A stretch of 64,000 nt of DNA from Crotophaga sulcirostris (taxonomy: Eukaryota; Chordata; Aves; Cuculiformes; Crotophagidae). Below the pieces are notes generated by a model. The model searched no databases. It was not told where the DNA came from and saw only the letters and a list, made by a program, of their open reading frames with translations. Positions 48,810 to 58,232 of the stretch are shown piece after piece (position 1 is the stretch's first letter; the number at the start of each line of letters is the position of its first letter). Where the stretch lies: contig VYZB01000210.1 of NCBI GenBank assembly GCA_013397455.1, positions 1,273,492 through 1,337,491 of the forward strand, in the 5' to 3' direction. A program made the position numbers and the translations under genes.

Positions 48810-49330
48810 ATGTCAGTGTGCAAGAGTGAACAGCAAGTTAACATCAACTTCCTTGTGAAACTGAAGAAATCTATAATGGAAACTTTTCAATGATTGACTG
48901 AGGCTTATGGTGAAAAGGTGGAGGTATCTAAGAGGAGATTGGATGAGGCACTCAACACCATGGTTTAGATGATGGGTTGGTGTTGGTGTTGGGTTATAGG
49001 TTGGATTTGATGATCTCAGAGGTCCTTTCCAACCTTGTAATACTGTGATACTGTGTGATATTGTGAAAAGATCCCAAAGATCAAGTCAGTGCTCAAAGGA
49101 ACCCATTTTTTGTTGCTAGAAGATGTGAAAGCAGAAACGATGGAGATGCTCAACAGCCTTACAGAAAACTATCTGCAGAATTGCTTTGAACCTCAGTAGC
49201 ACTGTATGAAGGTGCATGCCAGCTCAAGAGGGAACTATTTTGAATGTGATCATAGTTGATTTTCTTCATTTGTTAAATATAAAGCGTTATAGGCACAGCC
49301 TTGGGATTTTTGTATCAGATCTCATATAAA
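48810..49330 (+). pseudogene. Mariner transposase remnant, internally deleted and interrupted by CR1
   Basis: Left part (ATG at 48810): MSVCKSEQQVNINFLVKLKK, then SIMETFQ, a stop, and LTEAYGE, matching the N-terminal helix-turn-helix start of mariner-type transposases (SEQR..IKF..KLGKS..ET...L..AYG). Right part (from about 49070): PKIKSVLKGTHFLLLEDVKA, ETMEMLNSLTENYLQNCFEP, then a stop, then the C-terminal RGNYFECD, the conserved end (GEYFEGD) of mariner transposases. The middle roughly 230 residues, including all catalytic aspartates, are absent. The gap between the two parts is filled by a CR1 3' end (48919-49067). The 3' flank near 49290-49328 (CAGCCTTGGGATTTTTGTAT, CAGATCTCATATA) resembles a mariner terminal inverted repeat; the 5' end would lie in or near the N gap. 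Family match is from memory. Non-functional. Confidence 0.75.
48919..49067 (+). mobile_element. CR1: CR1 3' terminus nested in mariner, TACTGTGA group
   Basis: GGAGGTATCTAAGAGGAGAT, TGGATGAGGCACTCAACACC, GGTTATAGGTTGGATTTGAT, CAGAGGTCCTTTCCAACCTT and the tail GTAATACTGTGATACTGTG. It is about 150 bp, starts inside the ORF2 end (LEVFK.RLDEAL), and lies exactly between the two mariner pieces, so it inserted after the mariner. Confidence 0.92.
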
Positions 49331-49785
49331 GACTGCAAAATTCTTGACACTAAGATAAAGTCTGTGAGGCAATGACCTGGAGATACTTGGAGAGGGAGAA
49401 ACCAAAGATGATACAGAGAGATGCTGTAGGCAGCAACGCAGACTGAACATGGTGAATGTCGGAAGATGTGAACCTGGCTTGCAATTTTTTCTTTCTAGTT
49501 CTTAGATCAGTGAGATTTATCTGGTGCAGAGGGTAAAGCAACCTACAGAGGAAAGAGCCTGAACAGATCATTTTGCTAATTAAACTATGAGAGGAAGCCA
49601 TCCATGTCGACCTTGCTAGGTTCAAGTCTGTTTTGAAACTCAGCACATCTCCAAGCTCTGTTTTAACATGAGAACAGACACTGAGCGCAGGCACAGCCTG
49701 AGCTGTGAAGCATTCTGGTTTCTTAGGAAAGCCATGGGCACATTCAAGCATTTGGCACACTGTGCCACAACATTGCTTCTAGTTT
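49331..49785. other. Unassigned sequence left of a CR1-like tail
   Basis: About 455 bp carrying a 136-codon minus frame (49350-49760) that matches no family I know. Because a CR1-type 3' tail follows directly, part of this may be an unrecognised repeat body rather than unique DNA. Confidence 0.4.
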
Positions 49786-49871
49786 GACTAGATGACCATT
49801 GTAGGTCCCTTCCAACTGAACTATTCTCTTCTCTTGTCTTCTCTCCTGTCCAATCCTGTCCTATTCCATTC
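49786..49871 (+). mobile_element. CR1-like 3' end with degenerate pentamer tail
   Basis: GACTAGATGACCATTGTAGG, TCCCTTCCAACTGAAC is a CR1-type 3' end. It is followed by ten units of a strict 5-base period (49822-49871: TATTC TCTTC TCTTG TCTTC and so on to TATTC CATTC), a degenerate ATTCT repeat rather than the 8-base repeat of the other copies. Confidence 0.7.
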
Positions 49872-49974
49872 TAGCACAATAAGATCAAGGAGGTGAAGAG
49901 AAGGAGAAGAAAACACTCTATAGCTCTGTCTTCCCGCACCTATATTGAGAGCTTTGTAAGCCAATACGGAGACT

Positions 49975-50541
49975 TCATCCCCTTATACTCGGCACTGGTC
50001 AGGCCACACCTTGAGTCCTGTGTGCAGTTCTGGACCCCTCAGTTTGAGAAAGATGTCAGGATACTGGAGTGCATCCAGAGGAGAGCAACGAAGATGGGGA
50101 AGGGTTTGGAGCACAAGCCCTGTGAGGAGCACCTGAAGGAGCTGAGGTTGTTTAGCCTGGAGAAGAGGAGGCTCAGGGGTGACCTTATTGCTCTCGACAG
50201 CTACCTAAAAGGAGGTTGTAGTCAGGCAGGGGTTGGTCTCTTCTCTCAGGTGACCAGTGAAAGAACTAGAGGACATGGACTCAAGCTTCGTCAGGGGAGG
50301 TTTAGGCTTGATATTAGGAAAAAGTTCTTCCCTGAAAGGGTGATTGGCCACTGGAATGCGCTGCCCAGGGAGGTGGTGGAGTCACCGTCCCTGGAGGTGT
50401 TTAAGAGTAGATTGGATGAGGCACTCAGTGCCATGGTTTAGATGATGGGTTGGGGTTGGTGTTAGTGTTAGTGTTGGATTATAGGTTGGACTTGATGATC
50501 TCAGAGGTCCTTTCCAACCTTGTAATACTGTGATACTGTGA
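49975..50541 (+). mobile_element. CR1: Best-preserved CR1 copy, ORF2 C-terminus intact to its stop, with full 3' end
   Basis: It lies in an open frame of 182 codons (49893-50441), of which the CR1 part begins near [20 protein letters not shown]. Next come [97 protein letters not shown] and ALSAMV with a stop. The 3' UTR follows (TTAGATGATGGGTTGG, repeated GTTGGTGTTAGTGTTAG, then GGTTGGACTTGATGATCTCA), and the tail is TAATACTGTGATACTGTGA. No frameshift or internal stop over about 155 codons makes it the youngest-looking copy. It is 5'-truncated and lacks the RT core and endonuclease, so it cannot move by itself. The frame upstream of 49975 is not CR1. Confidence 0.95.
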
Positions 50542-53500
50542 CTTTGGGTACCTGTATATTAATAAAATAAACAAGCTAAATGCATAGAGTTAAGAACTGG
50601 TATATATTTTTTGGAAACTGTAATATGGGCTGTGACATAGTTTTAGCACTGGCCAGTTAGCACTGACCCAACAACTCCCAGTCGTGGATTGAGGGTCTCC
50701 TCCATTCACCCTACCCAACAGCCACTTTGGGTGCTACCCTCTGTTTGACATAGAGAATTATCTGTATCTCATGTGGAGCAACTGATTACTAGTACAGATG
50801 TGGATCACCTGCCTACACCTGTTCTTAAGTAGAGTCTAGACATGTAGTTCTTGGAGTCACAATGCTTGCCCTGGGCTTTATCAGGACACTGTAAATACAT
50901 GTTGTCTCATTGTCCAGGCAAGGCTGAAGAAGTGGTTTGTTCTTTCAGTTGGACAAAGGTCAGTATTAGCAATTTGGAGGCTGATTGGAGAAAAGAACTC
51001 CAGTGTTCAGAAGATTATTTCATTTTTTTAATATTTCCTTTCTTCTCTTTAGACAGGTCCTATTTGGCTGGAATCACTGAGAGCAATCTTCTCATCTATC
51101 CAATTTCTTCTAATTGTTTTGTTTCACCACATGGCAGTGTTTTTCTTTCTTGCCCTTTTTCCTTGGGAAGCTTTGTAAAAAAAAAAAAAAAAGGATGTGA
51201 ACAGTCAAGTTCTTAGGGAACGTTTGGTTTACTTTTAGTGGTATTATTTATTATTTAATATAACTGCTTTGGAGTGCATGAGACAGAGAAGTGTACTCAC
51301 ATTGTTCATGTTACCTGATGGTTCTTCCCCAATAGCAAAAAAGAGCACTAAAACCAACAACAATGCACAATACAGTAATAAATAAATAAATGAAAATTAA
51401 ATAAATACAACTTATCTCCAAATCAGCAATTATTGGAACAGGCACTTTCTAAGCATTGTTCTGATTGCTAAAACCTTAATTTCTAAAACCTTAATTTGGC
51501 TAAAAACTTGGCACACATGACATAGCATAAAAAAGATAAACAGAAAAATAAACAATCAGGCACTGAGATAATTTCATGTTCTGAGATAATTAATTTAATT
51601 TAAAAAAGGTACACAAATAAAAATCAATCCCCAATGGCCCTTTCCTAGACACTAGCAAGTAGATTCTTTCTAAGCATCTTGTAGTTTTTAGGAAATGTCT
51701 GCAAGGGATGCATCTGTTTCTAATTCACCATCAGATTTCTATAAAAATGACTAAGATTAAAATACAGTGCAACCCGTTGAAACTCGGGGATAAATTGAAA
51801 GAGACTGAAGGAAAATCTCCCTTATAACAAAATACAAAGACCTAGGGAGGGAGCACAGTGTTCCTTTGAAGTATGTATGTTGGTAGAGACATGACTTTGC
51901 TTAGAACAATGAAATTTCAGGTCCTGAATCTGCAGTTACTCCTTACTGAGAGTCACATGAACTGGAATAACAACTGTTGGAGACGGTCACATGAAGAATG
52001 TTGAGCCAGCAAATGTCATCTATCATCTTTATGCCAACAAATGCTGAATTCACCATCCCTCTTTGTGATACAGGATATAGGAGACCAAAGTAAATACCTG
52101 TTGTCAACACCTGGAACTAGAAAGGCCACATGCCAGGATTGATTGGCATGACTTGCCTTTAACAAAAGCTGCCTCAAAAAGACTACAGGACAGAGACAGG
52201 CAGGCAGAGTTCAGAAGGAACTTAAATAGCACCACATGCTCCCCACAACAGCTTTATCTGAATCCAGCTCAAAGCCACCTCCCCTTGCTTTTTAATTCAC
52301 AACTTATTGATGTCTTCAGAAGTGGAAAAAGAAAGGAAGAGAAGAAAGGAAATAGTTTTTCCTCTGCTTTTCCAAGAATAACGCTGTCTATTTGGCTTTG
52401 GTTGTGGATTTCGATAGCTCTAATTTCAGAATCATGATTTAGTTCTACTGTCTGGTTAAACATAGTTAGACATTTCACACAAACATGGGTTTGGGTTGAA
52501 GAGTGAAAAATATGTTATATTTAGTGGTCTGACAGTCTTGCAGAGGTCATGTCCTTGACTAAGCTTTTTCCCCAAAGCTGAAGATGTTTATGGCAAAAGA
52601 AATGCATCAGGAGATTCTGACTTTCAACATGAGAGTGGCTACCAGTTCCCTTGTCCAATATTTTGCCGACTGCAAGAGGCCAAGTTAATCAGGTAGCTTG
52701 CAGGTTGGTATTGCCAATCTCCCACCAAGGCTTTTCTCAGAGTACCACAATGCCCAGCTCCTGACCCTACTGCATACCAATTGAAATCTGCTCACAACAT
52801 ACCTTTGATACTCATGTTACAGCTAGCTGAACCCTGAAACTCCTTTCAATCCACGTATGGCAGGAAGAGCATCAAGCACATCATATTCAGTTTCCCACTG
52901 GCTGCAACTTGGTGTTGTTTGTGTTTCTGAAAACTACTGCCATGTAATAACAGCAGCTTTTTTTACATTCTTAGCCCTGATGCAAATAAATGAAGCAAAG
53001 AGATGGTTCATCTGTATTGGGATTGCTGAAACTGGAAAGAACAGGAGATACAGATGAAGTAAAGAGGTTTTGATAAACGTTCTCCTAAGGTCAAGTTGTT
53101 GGATAATTAATGTGGAAAGATGCACCTGCAGAGGACCATCAAACTGTCTACTGACTGCCAAAAACCATACTGAAGAGATATTGAGTCTTTATCCGACTGT
53201 GACAAAATAAACTTGGGGGGCCCAGTAAGCAAGTCCAGAAAGCAACACTGGAGCTCTAGAACTTCTTCATGATGGTACCACAAGAGTGTACAATTACCAG
53301 CCATCCTGAGGTGTCGAATGCCCATTCTTTCTGAAATGGAAAAGGAAATGAGACAAGGTGAGAAGGAGTTTTAGGAAAAGGATAAGGAGATCTCTTTTTT
53401 CAGGAGTGTGGTGTTGTCCTTTGTTTGATTTGTTAAGATTAGAATATCTATGAATGGATCTGTAATGTGCTGGACCTGAGTTTGTTAATTTAAAATGAGT

Positions 53501-56500
53501 CATTGGATGACAGTACATGAATTGTAATAACCAAAATCTGTACAGAGGTGTGGCTGAGGAAACACTACTATTATAGCTATTTTTATATAAGATTTCAGAG
53601 AAGGCAGATCTCAGTTTCCTTAATTTCCTTAATTCAATTCTTCTTTCAGTGTTTATCCTACCAAGATTGTATAACAGAATTCTGCAGAACCTGATCCAGA
53701 GCTCACTAACATCAATGGAAACCTCCCACTGAAAGCCACTGAAAGAAGCAGGATTGCACTAATATTCTTCTGTCAAATCATCTGTATAGGAAAATAATCG
53801 CTGTATAAAATTGTTGGTTTAGTTGGATTGTGGGTTGGGAAAAAAGCTAAATCTCAAAAAAATAAAAAGTCAAACAATGGGTGTAGATAAAGCAAATCTC
53901 AACAAACACAGATGTCCCTCACTGAGATGTAGACATCTTCTAATGGTGGTAACATCTATTACCTCTTTTTAGGTTGTCTAGAGCATGTCATGAAAACTTC
54001 TGTGTCATTTAGATGCAGTTAGAGCCTCACTTCAGTGGTGAAACCTAAGGAAAGACCTATTGGTACTTATATTTCACATTATTAACTTTGTTGGGTAATC
54101 AGGCAGCGCTGCAGGAAATGCATGCTGGGGCCTTGACTTTGCTGAAATGACCACAATCACCTAGGCTATTTTTCAAAAAAAGACTCAGGTTCAAGACAAA
54201 GATATCAATTCCACTCAGTCAATTGAGGGACTCACATTGCCGAGCTTGCTCAGAATCACACCTTATCCTAAGACTGCAATGAATTAATTAAAAAAAAAAA
54301 AATACAGGGTAAAAATATTTGACATAAGAGCTCAGTGGTTAGATTAGTCATGTGGAAGACAGAAGACCTTGTTTTAGGCTTTCCTTGAGTTGCAGACTGG
54401 TTATGACACCAATTTCCACTTCCAACCAGAATTTTCTCATTATTGTGATATTCCATAGGTTGATCTCTACATGTTTTGTACTGCACCACTGCTCAACACC
54501 ACTAAGATTCATGGGGTCATAAAGAGAGATGTGCAGCTCAGACATTTGGCTGGAAGTAGGAAGCTTTATGTTCTTCCTTTTGCAATGTTTATGATTTGTA
54601 GAAAGTAACTACACAAGGCCAAAGAAACATCATTTTTTTAATACCTTCCATCTGGCTCAGAATTCTCACGTCATAAGCACAGACACTTAATTCTGCCTCC
54701 TTCTACCTAACTAAAAATAAAAATTAAAAAAAAATCTGGATTTTAACTGCTCACTTCAATGCTCTAATCCCTGTGTCAAACATTTTAGTTCACAAGTGAA
54801 AAATTAGTATTTATTTCCTTCCCTCAGCCTTTGTATCCCAAAGTTGTTTGGTTTAAAATGTTTCCAGGAATAGATATTCTTTTATTAGGTTGTTTTAGAG
54901 CCAAATACATGTAGTAAGTAAGTGGACCATAATACTCTGAAGGAAGTATTATCAATATAACCAGGACAGGTTACTGACATCCATATAAGCTATTATTTAT
55001 TTTTAAAAGCAATTTTGGCTTTTTTCTCCTGATATATATGGTTTTTTCCTCTTTTGAATTTCCAGGTAGATGCTTTCAGAATTTCCAAGCAGTGGAATTA
55101 TTCTTTTTCATCAATTCCTAAGGTTATACTGGCAAGCTTAGAGTATTTAGTAAAGGATTTTATTATTATTATTTTTGTACTTAGATCCAGTACTGAGAAA
55201 TACTCTGAACACCGATGGGTATGTTTTATGGATCTCCACCAAAAAAAAAAAAACATAAGATAGAGCCGCAGCAAAAACATTGAAAACATTTTCCTTTCAA
55301 AGCTTTTTATTTTGTTGCTAGGAATATATTTATGAAATGTAGTTTAATGCGTTTGCTGAAAATTAACACAGAGATGCATTTGCAGCTAATTAACCTATTC
55401 TCAAAGAAAGCAATTGGGAAATGCTTGATTAATGTTTAAGGCATAAGATACACACAAAAAATGTAGGCAAAACTTCATCATGGCACCCAGGAGACCAGTG
55501 TGTGACACAATCTAGAGTCTGTGTGTAGCTCACTCTCCACAGGAACTAATTTTGAAGCGCCAGAATGCTGTGAATTGTCTGTAAACCACTGTGGAAGAAA
55601 CTCAGCGTAGAACAGAAGGCATGCTTTCCTTAGGAAGAATGCTGATAAAATTTTAATGAAGTAACATGTTGTCATGGGGATTTGTTGCTATTCATTAATT
55701 CATTGTGCTTTTCCCCTATAGTTTTGCTGAAGTTGAGTGACAAATTGTCAAGTAGCAGTCTTAGAGGTTTCAAGTTTCTCATTGATAATCTAACTTTCCT
55801 GCAAATTGTTTTAAAGGATCCAATGTTTATGTAATAAGCCTTCTGAGGTATTTGAGAGTTGGCTTCATCCGTGTGGAGAGAGGCAGGGGATGGGCTGTGT
55901 TTACCATCCTCCCTCGACCACCTCACCAGCAGTCTGACTGTAACATCCACCTCCCAGACACAAGCACAGACATGTCTGAACGTCTTCAGACACACTTGTG
56001 TTATCAGCATGCCTATCTTTAAGAAAAAAAAAAAAAAAAGAACATATCTGACCGGAAAAATGTCTTTTCCACTGAGGACAGGATGAAACGACAGACCTGA
56101 AACCTGGGAAGGGTGTTGCTGCTCTCGAAATCACTGTTCTAAAACAATTTTATTTTGCGGTCCAAACATTTGGGTGTGAGACCTATTGTGATCCTGCTAC
56201 AGTTTGCATAGGGGAACTATTGAAATGACTCCAATCAGGCTGGTGAGTGACTCTAGGAATCTACATTTACAAGAAGGCAAGCACCTAAACCAGCCAAAAA
56301 AAAGGTTTTCTCCACCAGCATTTCAACAACAGCAGGGATCGTATTCAGATCATAAAATGAAGAGATACATGAAGAAAAAAAGAAGTTTATTTGCCTTCAT
56401 TTGGGGAGGCATGTTAACTCCCTCATGGCTTTGGCTCTCGGGAACTGAGCTTTATTTCCTTGTACAATGTATGTTTCCACATCACAGTACATCTTCTTTC

Positions 56501-58087
56501 TTAACCTTTGTAAATTTTTGGTGTTCAATGGCAAGATAATGTTTTTATACATAAGAAGTTACCCTAAAATACTTAAACACTATGGAGAGTGACAAGTATC
56601 AGCTGTTTCAGCTAGTTTCAGTCAGATCGGTTGTTTGCCATTTGGGCAAACAAGGTTGGGGTTTTTTTTCTGTGCAGGGCAAATACTTTCAAGGTTTTCA
56701 GGAATAAGGCAGTTTTAAATTCACATGACGAAGTGATATTTACATAGCAACACATTGCTGAAGTACAACATTTTCCTGGGCTGACTCCCAGCTGTTTTCC
56801 ATATTTGATGACAATATTGCAACTGAAATAGCTAGGGCCTAATATCAGACATGATCAGGAAAAGTCCTGGACTCCAGACTTTAATTCTCCACTAGAATAG
56901 CTAAAAATAAAGTTGGTGATTTGAAATAAACCCTTTGAGACATCTCTTTACCCAGTCTTCATGAAATCTCAGCAGTGGATGTGTATATTTCAGTCTCCTA
57001 GAGTACATGCAGGAGATAAAATTATTTAATTAATAGCCTAATGACTCACAACATTTGGTTGTTCTGATGATGGCAGCCATGGTTTTGAAACAACATCTAA
57101 AAATGAAAGGACTTTTCCTTTCAAGGATCACCATAAGTTTCTGCTTTCTGTTTCTGTGTTGGTGTCCAGATTAAACCTTCCCAACCACCACAAACATTGG
57201 AGCTCTAAATCACTCAGTCTACTAGAAGTAGTCTTGAAACAATCCCTTAAAAATTTAAATTTCATATCAGTTTTATGTGTTTTATCAAAGTTCATCCCAA
57301 TACTGTGTTGCCTGGCCACACCATTTTGCTGGAATTGAGAAAACTGAATATATATGGATAAAAGAAATTACCTCAATAATAACAAACGCCCATCAAGTGA
57401 ATGACCTGTCTTGCAGCCTGTGCTCTTCTGAAGAGCTGTCAGGTGGCAGAAAATTTGAACCAGTTACTACTGATGTGGTACCACATCTCACTTAGAGAAA
57501 CTAAAGATATAAGAGACTCTGATTGGTACCCAAACCATCATCCAGTCTTGCTGGTCATGCTGTGCCTTGCTTAGAAACATGGTGACTCCAGAGATTTAGT
57601 TTGTCTCCATTACTTCATTTCTTCTGATGTATTTTCTCACTCCAATATGGTTAGAGTAATTGAGAAACAACAGGGAAAAAACAGACTCGGCAAATGAAAA
57701 AGAAAATTATAGCTCTAATTAAGAACACTTCAAGAGCCAAAAAATTGGACTCTCAGTTGGTTTAATAGTTGCAATAATAGATTAGTGTAACTTTACACCA
57801 AGTAAGAATTCAGGGCAGAGCCTGCTTTGTTAGTGTTAAGTGGGGAGTTAAGCCAAATTATCCTGATACATACTGGATCAGAATCAAGCCTCCTCTGATC
57901 CTCCACCTAGATTTTCTTTGCTGTCTAGCTTTCTGCATCTAAATCCCCTTTTAAACACACTTGCCTTTCATTTCAGTAGGACTTTAGCATAATTTGCACT
58001 TTTAATTCTACCTTTTGCTAAATGATCTTAATGTCCTTTACAGGCATTAATTGATTAAGGCTCTGTCTGCTCTTAAGAGTGGATGCT
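50542..58087. other. Long transposon-poor unique DNA
   Basis: About 7.5 kb with no recognised transposon, RNA gene or family match. Homopolymer A runs occur at 51178-51192, 54289-54302, 55241-55252 and 56022-56038, and an AATAAATAAATAAAT stretch at about 51378-51394. Higher-complexity, possibly conserved stretches lie near 55290-55450 (ATGCATTTGCAGCTAATTAA). The longest frames (121 codons at 50851, 112 codons minus at 55672-56010, 111 codons at 56204) match nothing I know. Confidence 0.45.
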
Positions 58088-58232
58088 TTTATCCTCAGTT
58101 TATCCAGGGGGATATTGAAACATATCCCAGTCAAGTAACAAGCTCAAGGTCAAAGGAGTGGGGTCAGAGAAACTGGGAATCGAACATCCATGCCTGGATC
58201 TGCTGCAATCTCTGCACTCACTTGCTCCCATC
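58088..58232 (+). mobile_element. MIR SINE relic
   Basis: TTTATCCTCAGTTTATCCAG, GGGGATATTGAAACATATCC, AAGTAACAAGCTCAAGGTCA, GGAGTGGGGTCAGAGAAACT, GGGAATCGAACATCCATGCC, TGGATCTGC in the order of the MIR core and 3' half (TTATCCCCAGTTTACAGATG, AAGTGACTTGCCCAAGGTCA, GGAATCGAACCC). This is the clearest ancient SINE in the window. It lies beside an enhancer-like block. Confidence 0.65.

Noticed and set aside
50851..51216. 121-codon frame
   Set aside because: Low-complexity ending (poly-lysine from an A run) and no family match; a chance frame.
55672..56539. Frames of 111-112 codons on both strands
   Set aside because: Cross poly(A)/poly(T) tracts, overlap other frames and match nothing known.
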